DNA of 64,000 nt from positions 116,765 through 180,764 of the forward strand of contig JAJEJD010000016.1 of assembly GCA_022828125.1 (NCBI GenBank). The letters are read 5' to 3'. Made by a program: the position numbers and the translations under genes. Below are positions 15,662-23,925 of the stretch, piece after piece. A model generated the notes under the pieces. That model was not told where the DNA came from. It did not search any database and saw only the letters and a list, made by a program, of their open reading frames with translations. Numbering within the stretch: position 1 is the first letter of the stretch; every line of letters begins with the position of its first letter. This DNA comes from a bacterium. GTDB taxonomy: Bacteria > UBA8248.

Positions 15662-17137
15662 CTACCTCTCCAGCACCCAGAGGTCCTTGCAGCCTCCGCC
15701 CTGGCTCGAGTTCACCACGAGGCTCCCGCGCCGGAGCGCGACGCGGCACAGTCCGCCCGGAACCACGTGCTGCTCCTCGCGCCCCTGGAGCACGAAGGGG
15801 CGCAGGTCCACGTGGCGCGGCTCGATGCCCCCCTCGACGAAGCACGGCGAGCGCGAGAGCGCGAGCGTGGGCTGCGCGATGAAGTTCGCCGGGTCCGCGC
15901 GCAGCCGCTCGGCGTATTCCGCGCGCTCGGCCGCCGTGGCGTGGGGTCCGACCAGCATCCCGTAGCCGCCCGAGCCGCCGACTTCCTTCACCACGAGTTC
16001 GTCCAGATGCTCCAGCGTGTAGGCCAGCCCCTCGGGCTCGCGGCAAAGGTGCGTCTCGACGTTGGCGAGTATCGGCTCCTCGCCCAGGAAATAGCGGATG
16101 ATCCTGGGAACGTAGGCGTAGATGCTCTTGTCGTCCGCCACGCCGGTTCCCGGCGCGTTGGCGAGCACGAGGTTCCCCGCGCGGTAGGCGTGGAAAAGGC
16201 CCGCCGCGCCCAGGGCCGAATCGCCACGGAACGTGAGGGGGTCGAGAAAATCATCGTCCACGCGGCGGTAGAGCACGTCTATCCGCCGGAGCCCCGCCGT
16301 CGTTCGCGCGTAGAGGGCGGCGTCGCGGACGATCAGGTCCTGGCCCTCCACGAGGTCGACGCCCATCTCGCCGGCGAGGAAGGCGTGTTCGTAGTAGGCG
16401 GAATTGTAGATGCCGGGCGTAAGCACCGCCACGTTCGGCTCTCTCGGCGAGTGGCCCAGGGAGACGAGCGCCGAATGGAGATGCTCGGCGTAGTCGGCCA
16501 CCTCGCGCACCCGGTGCTCGCGGTAGAGCCTGGGCAGCACGTCCTTGATGGCGTTCCGGCAGGCGAGCATGTAGGAGACGCCCGAGGGGACGCGCAGGTT
16601 GTCCTCCAGGACGGCGAACCCCTCGTGGGTGCGGACGATGTCGGTCCCGCACACGGCGACGTAGACGTCGTGGGGCACTTTCAACCCGCGCATCTCCATG
16701 CGGTATTGCGGACAGCCGAGCACGAGGTCGACGGGCACGAGCCCCTCGCGCAAACACCGGCCCTCGCCGTAGACGTCTTTTAAGAACAGGTTGAGCGCGG
16801 CGAGGCGCTGCTTGAGGCCGCGTTCGATGTGGTCCCACTCCGCCGCCGTCAGCAGCCTGGGCACGCAGTCGATGGGGATGATGCGCTCGGTGGCTTCGTC
16901 CGCGTCGAGCACCGTGAAGGTGATGCCCTCGTAGAGAAAGCGGCGGTAGACGCCCTCCTGGAGTTTTTCCAGGTCCTCAGGGTTGAGTTCTGCGAGCGCG
17001 GCTTTCAGCCGCTCGCACGCATCGTGCGGAGCGCCCTCCGCGTCGAACATCTCGTCGTAAAAACGCGAATCCAGATCGTATCCCGCGAAAGGCCTCCCGC
17101 CCCGTGTCCGGGCGAGCCGCTCCGCCCCCGTGTCCAT
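15662..17137 (-). CDS. Circularly permuted ATP-grasp type 2 protein
   Basis: A 491-residue ATP-grasp protein of the DUF404/DUF407 type. Marks include LYEGITFTVL, IPIDCVPR, VFKDVYGEG-like LFLKDVYGEG, EDNLRVPSGVSYML, LTPGIYNSAYYEH, LVEGQDLIV, RRVDDDFLDPL, DDKSIYAYVP and KEVGGSGGYGMLVGP (ATP-binding loop). The C-terminus ends VNSSQGGGCKDLWVL, also typical. The family is predicted to form amide or peptide bonds using ATP. GGAGGCGCGC before the ATG at 17137 decides that start over the one at 17149. It is the first gene of the cluster with alpha-E and transglutaminase. Confidence 0.93.
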   Translation of the reverse strand: MDTGAERLARTRGGRPFAGYDLDSRFYDEMFDAEGAPHDACERLKAALAELNPEDLEKLQEGVYRRFLYEGITFTVLDADEATERIIPIDCVPRLLTAAEWDHIERGLKQRLAALNLFLKDVYGEGRCLREGLVPVDLVLGCPQYRMEMRGLKVPHDVYVAVCGTDIVRTHEGFAVLEDNLRVPSGVSYMLACRNAIKDVLPRLYREHRVREVADYAEHLHSALVSLGHSPREPNVAVLTPGIYNSAYYEHAFLAGEMGVDLVEGQDLIVRDAALYARTTAGLRRIDVLYRRVDDDFLDPLTFRGDSALGAAGLFHAYRAGNLVLANAPGTGVADDKSIYAYVPRIIRYFLGEEPILANVETHLCREPEGLAYTLEHLDELVVKEVGGSGGYGMLVGPHATAAERAEYAERLRADPANFIAQPTLALSRSPCFVEGGIEPRHVDLRPFVLQGREEQHVVPGGLCRVALRRGSLVVNSSQGGGCKDLWVLER

Positions 17138-17235
17138 GCGCGCCTCCATACGTTATCGAGTCGCGGACAGGTTACCCCCGTTTCGGCCTCCGTTCAAGTT
17201 TTTGCCGTGGTGCGGATCGAGCGCGACTCTTCGCA

Positions 17236-17455
17236 TCCACTCCCCCTTGAGGGGGCCGTTGAAAAAGTCCTTGTCAAAGGAGCAACCCCCCCTACCCCCC
17301 CTTGTCAGGGGGCAAGAAAAAACAAAAACCCCTCTACCTGCGGCTGCCGTCGCCTTTTCATACCCCCCTGACAAGGGGGGGTAGGGGGGGTTGGTTTTCA
17401 AGACGAGAGGGGCGTTTCCTCTAGCCCTGAAAAGGGGTCTTTTTCAACAACCCCG
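17236..17455. repeat. C-tract/G-tract palindromic element, copy E, with both outer ends
   Basis: The left outer part is CACTCCCCCTTGAGGGGG then CCGTTGAAAAAGTCC at 17256-17270. The core palindrome spans 17281-17400, and the right outer part GGTCTTTTTCAACAACCCC at 17437-17455. This copy shows the complete layout: TTGAAAAAG end, C-tract arm, short AT-rich centre, G-tract arm, CTTTTTCAA end. It ends 15 bases before the DsrE-like gene's stop codon. Confidence 0.85.
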
Positions 17456-17470
17456 ATAAAGAGGGTTTGA

Positions 17471-17830
17471 CTACTCACTCAGCACCTTGTCGGCCCATTC
17501 GACGAGGGCCACCAGGTCCGGCGGCGTCACGAAACGCGCGTTCTTGCCTTCGAGATCGGCTTCGGTGACCGCACGGGCCCGCGCGCACGCCGTTCATATG
17601 TTGACGGGAATCGCGTGTTCTACCGTTTGCGCGAACGTCTCCCGGAGAGGCGGCCAGCCGACGGGCGTCACCGCGTCCAAAACCGCATCCTTCATCAGGT
17701 TCGCCGCCTCGCCGAGCAGGAACAGCCGCACTTCGTGGCCGGCTTCGGCGAATGCGTTCGCGTGCAAAAAGGCGAAGGACGCCTTGGTGGACTCGTCCGA
17801 CCCCCAGGGGCTCTTGATGAGGACTTTCAT
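17471..17830 (-). CDS. DsrE-like selenoprotein (UxxC)
   Basis: ATG at 17830 follows AGGAGGATCACCCGC. The 119-residue frame ends with TAG at 17471-17473 and is broken only by TGA at 17594-17596 (codon 79). The context is HAIPVNI-TGA-TACARARAVTEADL. DsrE-family sulfur-carrier proteins normally read VPIYVCGACARARG here, so TGA replaces the conserved Cys and forms a UxxC pair with the next Cys. The earlier part matches the family too: MKVLIKSPWGSDESTKASFAFLHAN and RLFLLGEAANLM. Sec-containing DsrE-like proteins are known in delta-type bacteria. The likely role is sulfur or thiol handling in the cytoplasm. A hairpin closing a GGCC loop lies just after the TGA. Confidence 0.88.
17570..17585 (-). 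promoter_or_regulatory. Possible SECIS hairpin of the DsrE-like gene
   Basis: On the minus strand CGCGCG pairs with CGTGCG (one G-U pair) around a GGCC loop, beginning 9 nt after the in-frame TGA. Position and size fit a bacterial SECIS element, but the G+C-rich context weakens the case. Confidence 0.45.
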
Positions 17831-17954
17831 GCGGGTGATCCTCCTGGAAACTACCCATGAAAACGAATGATTCCGGTCCGGTGAAAATAGCACCGCCGCG
17901 CGCGCCGCGGCAATGGGGTGGGTGAACGACATTCGAGGCGGGATTACCCGTAAC
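17831..17954. other. Intergenic, upstream of DsrE-like gene
   Basis: No gene seen. It contains the ribosome site of the DsrE-like gene near its left edge and presumably its promoter, which I cannot place. Confidence 0.4.
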
Positions 17955-18215
17955 AGCGGACGGCGCGCATTTGCTCGCAATTGCCGTCGCGCTCCCCGGG
18001 GCGCGAGCGCGTATGATGGTGAAGCCGGCCGCTTCGCTCGAAAATATCGAATTTCCGAAAAATTCGATAAAATACGATAAATTCACGGGGTTTTTCGATA
18101 AATAAATGAAAATTAAATTCTTGGGAAATGACGCCGCGGAATCCGGGCGCAGGGGAATTCTGCCACGGCCCGCCGGGCCCGTCATGACGGCAAATGCGGG
18201 CAATTGCGGGGGAGC
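17955..18215 (-). repeat. Left copy of a ~260-bp inverted repeat bracketing 45 kb
   Basis: Read on the minus strand it matches 63345-63600 nearly end to end. Shared blocks are CCCGCAATTGCCCGCATTTG, GTGGCAGAAT, ATTTCCCAAGAA, TTTATCGAAAAACCCCGT, TTTATCGAATTTTTCGGAAA and GGCTTCACCATCATAC. The centre is A/T-rich with three TTTATCGA units and the ends carry tandem CCCGCAATTG/CCCGCATTTG units. It is non-coding as far as I can judge, although one frame is open in both copies. The AT-rich centre contrasts sharply with its GC-rich surroundings. Confidence 0.85.
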
Positions 18216-18355
18216 CTCGCTCCGAGAGTGGAGAGGATACATTCTAATTAGCTGATAAATATAGAGTTATCCTTTAGATGCCGAAAAACCCCGCGAAAGA
18301 TACCCACGGGCCTCGTTTTGTGTTTTGATGGGGAGTCAGGCGCACAGGAGGGATC

Positions 18356-18745
18356 ATGAAGAAAAGAGTGGTGCATACCGACAAGGCCGCATCGGGCAAG
18401 GTGCCGCTCTCCCAGGCGGTTCAGGTGGGGGAGTGGCTTCACTGCTCGGGGCAGCTGCCCCTCGACCCCGCGACGGGGGAACTGGCCCCGGGCGGCGTCG
18501 CCGAGCAGACGCGCCAAGTCATCGAGAATCTGAAGGCGGTTTGCGAGGCGGGCGGCACGTCGCTCAAAAACGCCGTAAAAGTGACCATTTTCATGGAAGA
18601 TCTGGCGGATCTGGGGGAAATGAACGCCGTATTCGAGGAATACTTCGGGACGGAAGACCCCCCGGCGCGAACGACGTTTCAGGCGGCGAAAATCATCGCG
18701 GGCGCAAAACTCGAAATCGAACTGCTCGCGTTCATCCCCCAATAG
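18356..18745 (+). CDS. RidA-family (YjgF/YER057c/UK114) protein
   Basis: A 129-residue RidA-like protein. Family marks: SQAVQVGEWLHCSGQLPLD, ASE-type helix VAEQTRQVIENLKAVCEAGG, AVKVTIFMEDLADLGEMNAVF and the ligand-binding Arg in PPARTTFQA, followed by GAKLEIELLAFIP. RidA enzymes hydrolyse reactive enamines/imines from PLP enzymes; the Arg implies deaminase-competent chemistry. The ATG at 18356 follows GGAGGGATC. It is 15 bases upstream of purE and likely co-transcribed. It is the first gene inside the inverted-repeat bracket. Confidence 0.93.
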   Translation: MKKRVVHTDKAASGKVPLSQAVQVGEWLHCSGQLPLDPATGELAPGGVAEQTRQVIENLKAVCEAGGTSLKNAVKVTIFMEDLADLGEMNAVFEEYFGTEDPPARTTFQAAKIIAGAKLEIELLAFIPQ

Positions 18746-18760
18746 AATTAGGAGAACCTT

Positions 18761-19390
18761 TTGGCCACAAGAGCACCCCTGGTCGGGATACTGATGGGAA
18801 GCGCATCGGATAAGCCGGTGATGGAAGAAGCCGTCAAGGCGCTTGAAACCTTCAACATTCCCTCCGAGATGAGAGTATTATCGGCGCACCGCACGCCCGA
18901 CGCCGTGCATGAATACGTCAAAACGGCGCCCGAGCGCGGAATCCGGGTGTTGATTGCGGGCGCCGGCATGTCGGCGCACCTTGCGGGCGTCGTCGGAGCC
19001 GCTACGGATCTGCCCGTGATAGGCGTTCCCATCGACAGTTCCTCACTCGGCGGCCTCGATTCTCTTCTCTCGACAGTGCAAATGCCCCCCGGCATTCCCG
19101 TGGCGACGATGGGAATCGGCGGTCCCGGCGCGAGGAATGCGGCCCTTCACGCCGTCCGGATCCTCGCCTTGACCGACCCGAAACTGGCGAAGGGATACCG
19201 GCGTTTCGCGCAACAGCAAACCGAGAAGGTTCTGGTTGCAGACGCCGAACTACAGAAAGAAATTTCTCCGCCACCCGCCCGATCACGAAAAGACGGTTCG
19301 AAACAACCACAAAATGACGCCGGAAAAAGTTCCGGGCAAAAAACGAGACCCAAGCGGAGCCGCGCCAAAAGAACGTACCGGAAAAAATAG
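18761..19390 (+). CDS. purE: 5-(carboxyamino)imidazole ribonucleotide mutase, with basic tail
   Basis: PurE class I purine-biosynthesis mutase. Marks: GILMGSASDKPVM, SAHRTPDAVHEY, GAGMSAHLAGV and GVPIDSSSLGGLDSLLSTVQMPPGIPV, all in the first 165 residues. The remaining ~45 residues are Lys/Arg/Ser-rich (RPKRSRAKRTYRKK), an unusual extension that could bind nucleic acid or be disordered. The start is TTG at 18761 behind TTAGGAGAACC. A PurK partner is not in the window. The Sua5-like gene begins 4 bases after the stop, so ridA, purE and sua5 look like one operon. Confidence 0.95.
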   Translation: MATRAPLVGILMGSASDKPVMEEAVKALETFNIPSEMRVLSAHRTPDAVHEYVKTAPERGIRVLIAGAGMSAHLAGVVGAATDLPVIGVPIDSSSLGGLDSLLSTVQMPPGIPVATMGIGGPGARNAALHAVRILALTDPKLAKGYRRFAQQQTEKVLVADAELQKEISPPPARSRKDGSKQPQNDAGKSSGQKTRPKRSRAKRTYRKK

Positions 19391-19393
19391 ACA

Positions 19394-20029
19394 GTGAGTA
19401 GAATCCTCCCGGTGGATCCCGATTCACCAAAAAAAGAAATAATTCGACAGGCTGGCGAAGAACTGAGTTCCGGAAACATCGTCGCCTTGCCCACGGATAC
19501 GATTTACGGACTGTGCGCCTATGCTTTCGACCCCGAAGCCATCGAGAAACTCTATGACGCCAAGGGAAGAAATGACGAGAAAGGCGCGCCCGTTCTCATC
19601 GGGGGCCTCTATCAGCTGAAAAGACTCGCCTGCGACGTCCCGCGACGCGCCCTGGCCCTGATGGATTCTCTTTGGCCTTCGGGACTGACCCTGGTGCTGC
19701 CGGCGTCCCCCTTTCTGTCCACCCTCCTGACCGGAGGGGGTTCGTCCATCGCCGTTCGCATGCCTGATCAGGCGCTATGCCGCATCCTGGCCATGTCCTT
19801 CGGCCCGTTCGTGGCGACGAGCGCGAACCCGTCCGGCGAGCTTCCACTCCAAAGCGCTCAAGCGATTTCTTCTCGATTTCAAAGCAAGGTGGCGCTGCTC
19901 TTGGACGGCGGAAAAACAGAAAATACCCGGCCTTCCACCGTCGTGGACGCGAGAGGGGAGAAGCCAAAACTCTTGCGTGAGGGTATGGTAGATTTCGATT
20001 CGGTGGTTCGCGCATGGAACAAAGCTTGA
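19394..20029 (+). CDS. L-threonylcarbamoyladenylate synthase (Sua5/YrdC/YciO)
   Basis: A 211-residue YrdC-domain protein: LPTDTIYGLCAYAFDPEAIEKLYDAKGR, PVLIGG, WPSGLTLVLPA, IAVRMPDQALC, VATSANPSGELPLQSA, then STVVDARGEKPKLLREG. The family makes threonylcarbamoyl-AMP for tRNA t6A. YciO paralogues look similar, but this domain carries the SAN and KGR motifs of the active group. GTG at 19394 sits 4 bases after the purE stop. It is convergent with the ferredoxin gene. Confidence 0.9.
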   Translation: MSRILPVDPDSPKKEIIRQAGEELSSGNIVALPTDTIYGLCAYAFDPEAIEKLYDAKGRNDEKGAPVLIGGLYQLKRLACDVPRRALALMDSLWPSGLTLVLPASPFLSTLLTGGGSSIAVRMPDQALCRILAMSFGPFVATSANPSGELPLQSAQAISSRFQSKVALLLDGGKTENTRPSTVVDARGEKPKLLREGMVDFDSVVRAWNKA

Positions 20030-20048
20030 AAAACCGACGCACTAAATT

Positions 20049-20348
20049 TTATTCGGGTTCAGGCATATTCAATACGATCCGGCCCTCTCCTTCGACGACA
20101 CATTGACAAGCCAGACGATATTCATCCGGATTCCACCCATAGGCATCCAGCGTATCTTTTTCGTCTTCCTGTTGCGAAGATAGCAACTCGGCTCCAGAAA
20201 TCACGATCACCTTACAAGTTGAACAGGCGCAATTGCCGCCGCAATCGCAGGTATGATCGATGCCGTTATCCAAATCTGCATCAAGGATAGAACCTCCAAT
20301 CTCCGTTTCATATTCGACATCGAGATTTTCATATCGAATAATGCTCAA
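20049..20348 (-). CDS. [2Fe-2S] ferredoxin, adrenodoxin/ISC type
   Basis: A 99-residue acidic ferredoxin. Cluster ligands are CGGNCACSTC (CX5CX2C) and a fourth Cys in YRLACQCVV. The order VEYETEIGGSILDADLDNGIDHTC is typical of ISC/adrenodoxin ferredoxins. The start is TTG at 20348 (MSIIRYENL), chosen because AGGAGG lies seven bases upstream; a longer frame would add a hydrophobic N-terminus with no site. Two extra Cys flank the ligands (TCDC, CQC). Partner enzymes could include Fe-S assembly or a monooxygenase; none is adjacent. Confidence 0.92.
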   Translation of the reverse strand: MSIIRYENLDVEYETEIGGSILDADLDNGIDHTCDCGGNCACSTCKVIVISGAELLSSQQEDEKDTLDAYGWNPDEYRLACQCVVEGEGRIVLNMPEPE

Positions 20349-20554
20349 CGACCAACCTCCTGAAGAAATGATGAAAAAAATTTCGAGACCGCACACTCAC
20401 AGGCATTGCTGCGAACTCCCATTCGCCAAGCGACAGCGGCAAATTTATTACCCTTTTTCACCCCGTTAAACAAGCGCCTTCGAAACTCTTTGTGTAGCAT
20501 TTCGGACGATGCCCGGCGCAGACTAACAGATTCCCAAGAAAAAGAGGGAATTGG

Positions 20555-21286
20555 CTAAACCGTGCCTTTGGGGGGAAGAACCACCATCGATTCCGTCCAG
20601 GCCCTACGGGACTGAGAGAGCAAAAACTCTATGGCTTCCGCCACCAGTTCAGGAGGAATCATCGCCTCAAAATCGAATTCCCCTGGAATGGATTTCCACA
20701 TGTCCGTTGCGCAGGCTCCGGGCCGGAGGATGGTTAAACGAATACCCTTGGGCCTCAATTCTTCGACTAATGCTCTGGAAAGCCCCTCAAGACCGGCTTT
20801 TGCGGCGCAATAAGCCGACGCTCCCGGAAAGCCCGACACGGCACTAATCGAGGATATGTTGACGACATCGCCATTCGCCGACTCCAGCATGGGACACAAC
20901 GCTCGGGTCAACATGAAAGGGGCGGTGAGACATACCGAAACCGTGGCGTTGAATTCATCCACCGAGAGGCTTTCGATATCCTTGAAAACACCTGAACCCG
21001 CATTGTTTATCAGCGCATCCACGCCCTCCAGCCGTTTTTCAGCTATTTCGCTAAGTGCTTCCACTTCGTCGGCTTTCGTCACGTCGCAACTGTGCGGAAA
21101 AATCTGCCCCACGTACCCTTTCGAATCAAAGGCCAATCTCGCCAAGGCATCGGCATCCCTCGAAACGGCAAGAACCCTCGCGCCCGCTTTTGCCAGACGA
21201 AGCGCGCTCACACGGCCAATTCCCCGAGAAGCCCCGGTGAGAACGATTCGTCTTTGCTCCAGATTTCTCGGTTCACCGAACGCCAT
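20555..21286 (-). CDS. SDR-family oxidoreductase
   Basis: A complete classical SDR of 243 residues. It has TGASRGIGR (cofactor), CDVTKADEV, NNAGSGVF, catalytic Ser in VVNISSISA, YxxxK as AYCAAKAG and PGACATDMW. An Arg in the first Asp/Arg position (VSRDADAL) suggests NADP(H). ATG at 21286 has GGAG about nine bases upstream and overlaps the PTPS stop by 14 bases; ATG at 21301 is an alternative. It lies downstream of the PTPS/QueD-like gene. Pairing with PTPS recalls sepiapterin reductase in biopterin synthesis, but that is speculation. Confidence 0.9.
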   Translation of the reverse strand: MAFGEPRNLEQRRIVLTGASRGIGRVSALRLAKAGARVLAVSRDADALARLAFDSKGYVGQIFPHSCDVTKADEVEALSEIAEKRLEGVDALINNAGSGVFKDIESLSVDEFNATVSVCLTAPFMLTRALCPMLESANGDVVNISSISAVSGFPGASAYCAAKAGLEGLSRALVEELRPKGIRLTILRPGACATDMWKSIPGEFDFEAMIPPELVAEAIEFLLSQSRRAWTESMVVLPPKGTV

Positions 21287-21701
21287 CGGGGTTTTCTCCA
21301 TAGTAATCCACGAAATTTCGCTCGTTTTCATACAAGCGAACGCGAAAAAGAATTTCCGTGTCTATATGCTCAACCAAACATTCCCAAATCGAAATCGCTA
21401 TGTTCTCCGCCGTGGGGATCCGGTTTTTCATGAAATCCGCAGCATCTTCATTCAAATTCTTGTGATCGAGCGCTTCTACGACTTCCCGCCTCATGAGCTC
21501 TTTCAAATCAGCCAGATTATAGGCCATCCCCGTTTCCGGGTTTACGCGGCATCGCAGGGTTACTTCAAAAATATAATTGTGCCCATGGGAGTGCGGATTA
21601 GCACATTTTCCATACATGGCCTCATTTCGTTCTTCGCTCCAATCGGGTCGAAACAACCGGTGCGCCGCGGAGAATTCCTCTTGCCTTGTTATCTCAATCA
21701 T
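21273..21701 (-). CDS. 6-pyruvoyl-tetrahydropterin synthase / QueD-family protein
   Basis: A 142-residue PTPS-fold protein. Zinc ligands are His in FSAAHRL and HGHNY; the catalytic Cys is in YGKCANPHSHGHNY. The C-terminal half has NPETGMAYNLADLK, LDHKNLNED and PTAENIAISIWE with the substrate-binding Glu. This matches QueD (queuosine) or PTPS-like enzymes. An adjacent SDR would fit pterin reduction, while lack of queC and queE nearby gives no support for queuosine. ThrC lies 12 bases upstream on the same strand. Confidence 0.9.
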   Translation of the reverse strand: MIEITRQEEFSAAHRLFRPDWSEERNEAMYGKCANPHSHGHNYIFEVTLRCRVNPETGMAYNLADLKELMRREVVEALDHKNLNEDAADFMKNRIPTAENIAISIWECLVEHIDTEILFRVRLYENERNFVDYYGENPDGVR

Positions 21702-21713
21702 TTGCCGTTCATC

Positions 21714-22919
21714 CTACGCTGAAAGCGGGTCGATAACAGAGACCTCCGTTTCTACCATATCCGCATATTTTAAGCCTGTGGCCGTATTAAACGTCACGAT
21801 ACGTTCATCGCGCCCGATGTCACCTCGCTCAAGCAATACTTCCAGGGCCGCAATACACGCCCCGCCTTCCGGACAGATGAGAATTCCCTCGGAAGCGCCC
21901 ACTTTTCTTTGCGCCTCGAACATCATTTCATCGGAGACAGCAATCGCCGTGCCCCCACTTTCCCGAATGGCCCGAAGGCACAGAAAATCCGCTAGAACCT
22001 TCGGCGCGCGCAAACCGGATACCATCGTCGTCGGGTTATCCCACAGGGCCGAAACTTCATCGTCGTTCTCATATGCCCGTACGATCGGAGCGCAGCCTTC
22101 GGCCTGAACGCAAATCATTCGTGGCCTTTTTTCGCCTATCCAGCCCAACGCCTCGAGTTCAGCAAAGGCGCGCCACATCGCCACCAATCCCGTCCCCCCG
22201 CCTGTGGGGTAGAGAATCACATCGGGGACACCGCCGCCGAATTGTTCGACGAGTTCATAAGCCATGGTTTTTTTCCCTTCGGCTCGATAGGGCTCCTTGA
22301 ACGTGGACAATTCGAACCACCTTTCCGCCGGAGTTCGATGCGCCACGACTTCCGCGCAATGGTGTATGTAGCCGCGAACGACGGTCACATCGGCCCCTGC
22401 CAGCGCACATTCCACTTTATGGACGCTCGGCGCTTCCTCGGGGACAAACACGGACGCCTCGATGCCCGCTCGCGAAGCGTAGGCCGCCGCCGCGCCGCCT
22501 GCGTTTCCGGCCGTGGGAATGGCGATTTTCTTCGCTCCCAGATGCCGCGCCATCGTGATTGCGACCGATAGTCCTCTGGACTTGAAACTCCCCGTCGGAT
22601 TCAGGCCTTCATCTTTCACAGACAGATTGGAAAGACCAAAAGACTTCTCAAGACGAGGCACCCTCAACAAGGGCGTCATGCCTTCACCTAGCGTAACGAT
22701 GGCGTTTTCATCGGGGGCCGGGAGCATTTCATGGTAACGCCACATGGAATGAGCGCGACCCGCCATATTCTTGATGTCCAAAGTCCGCGCCGCGGCTTCG
22801 GTGTCATACTGCGCTAGCAACGGAGCACCGCAGGGGCTTAGATTCATCAAGCCGCTGGCTGCGAATTGTTCTCCGGTTTTCGAACACTCAAGTCCAATGA
22901 ATGCAGAATAAGGATTCAT
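21714..22919 (-). CDS. thrC: Threonine synthase
   Basis: PLP-dependent threonine synthase of 401 residues. It has the short N-terminal Cys-containing region (LECSKTGEQF), then TLGEGMTPLLRVPRL, the PLP Lys in NPTGSFKSRGLS, PTAGNAGGAAAAY, the phosphate loop PTGGGTGLVAM and CPEGGACIAAL. It converts O-phosphohomoserine to threonine. The N-terminal type is that of archaeal/plant-like enzymes (PLP fold type II, threonine-synthase class I). It is first in a minus-strand run with PTPS and SDR. A threonine dehydratase or cysteate synthase is a less likely reading. Confidence 0.9.
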   Translation of the reverse strand: MNPYSAFIGLECSKTGEQFAASGLMNLSPCGAPLLAQYDTEAAARTLDIKNMAGRAHSMWRYHEMLPAPDENAIVTLGEGMTPLLRVPRLEKSFGLSNLSVKDEGLNPTGSFKSRGLSVAITMARHLGAKKIAIPTAGNAGGAAAAYASRAGIEASVFVPEEAPSVHKVECALAGADVTVVRGYIHHCAEVVAHRTPAERWFELSTFKEPYRAEGKKTMAYELVEQFGGGVPDVILYPTGGGTGLVAMWRAFAELEALGWIGEKRPRMICVQAEGCAPIVRAYENDDEVSALWDNPTTMVSGLRAPKVLADFLCLRAIRESGGTAIAVSDEMMFEAQRKVGASEGILICPEGGACIAALEVLLERGDIGRDERIVTFNTATGLKYADMVETEVSVIDPLSA

Positions 22920-23041
22920 ATCGGTAGTCTCATTGATAAAAATTTTATTCTCGATATTGTTGCTTCAAAAGCACTCTGCTACCTTTGCTTAGATTTCCAT
23001 AACGATATCGTCATCATCGCTGCCCCCGCAAGGAGAAACCA
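22920..23041. other. Divergent intergenic region
   Basis: AT-rich spacer between thrC (minus) and the MBL gene (plus). AAGGAG just before 23042 is the ribosome site of the latter. I see no structured element. Confidence 0.5.
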
Positions 23042-23920
23042 ATGGCACGTAGTGTAAAGGCATTGCCAGGCCCGGCAAAAACCCAAGGGTTCGTCGAAAT
23101 TGCAGAGGGCGTTCATATTTTCATTGGAGGAGACGGAGGTACGAATTTCGGCCTCGTTCTTACGAACGAAAAACCCGTGATCGTTGATAACGACATCCGT
23201 ATACGAAAGGCATTCGTGTCCGGAATGAAAGAAATCACTCGAAAATCACCCGGTTTGGTTCTCAATACCCACCACAATTTCGACCACACTTCCGACAACG
23301 GTTATTACCACAAACGAGGTGCCGTTTCCGTCGGTGAGCAAAACGTGCGCTTGGAGATGGAGCGAGAGGAGAACGAGGGTATCTGGGTGAAGCAAATGGC
23401 GGGCAGGCCGCAAAAAGTGGAGCACCTGATTGGCAAACTTCACATCGCACCGCCCATCGTGACTTTCGAGGGCGAAATTTCCATCCGCTACGGCGGGCGA
23501 TTATTCGAAATGGTCCACATTGGTCATTGTCACACGAAAGGAGACACCGTTGTGTGGATGCCGGAGGAGAAAATTCTCTTCACGGGAGACCTACTCGATT
23601 ATCGAACTCACCCGGTGGCGAGGCTGGGGAATTTCGGCAACTGGATAGATGCGATCCCGAAACTAAAGAAATTTCCCGCCAAGTTCCTCATCCCCGGTCA
23701 TGGGCCAATTCCCACTCAGCCCGCCTCAAAAGTATGGGATGAATTCAGGGGCTATATGACGAAATTACGCTCGCGCACCGCCGCTGCCCTGAAAAAACAT
23801 CGGACTCTCGCAAAAGCGGTTCCGAGCGTTCACATGGATGAATATCGGAATTGGTTCCGCTCAAATCTGGTTCCGCAAAACACGACATTAATGGCTAAGG
23901 AAATAAGAAAAAGAAGGTGA
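23042..23920 (+). CDS. MBL-fold metallohydrolase with altered HxHxDH motif
   Basis: A 292-residue metallo-beta-lactamase-fold protein starting behind AAGGAGAAACC. The first metal motif reads NTHHNFDHTSD, so HxHxDH has Asn in place of the second His. The other ligands are present: His in GHCHTKGDTV, Asp in LFTGDLLD and His in IPGHGPI. The family (related to the quinoprotein-relay SoxH-like or lactonase groups) hydrolyses diverse substrates. The change at a zinc-1 ligand suggests altered metal content. The convergent PQQ-propeller gene begins 5 bases beyond its stop. Confidence 0.88.
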   Translation: MARSVKALPGPAKTQGFVEIAEGVHIFIGGDGGTNFGLVLTNEKPVIVDNDIRIRKAFVSGMKEITRKSPGLVLNTHHNFDHTSDNGYYHKRGAVSVGEQNVRLEMEREENEGIWVKQMAGRPQKVEHLIGKLHIAPPIVTFEGEISIRYGGRLFEMVHIGHCHTKGDTVVWMPEEKILFTGDLLDYRTHPVARLGNFGNWIDAIPKLKKFPAKFLIPGHGPIPTQPASKVWDEFRGYMTKLRSRTAAALKKHRTLAKAVPSVHMDEYRNWFRSNLVPQNTTLMAKEIRKRR

Positions 23921-23925
23921 GAACC

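Noticed and set aside
15461..16783. Long plus-strand open frame antisense to the ATP-grasp gene
   Set aside because: Runs out of repeat DNA into the complement of a well-supported gene.
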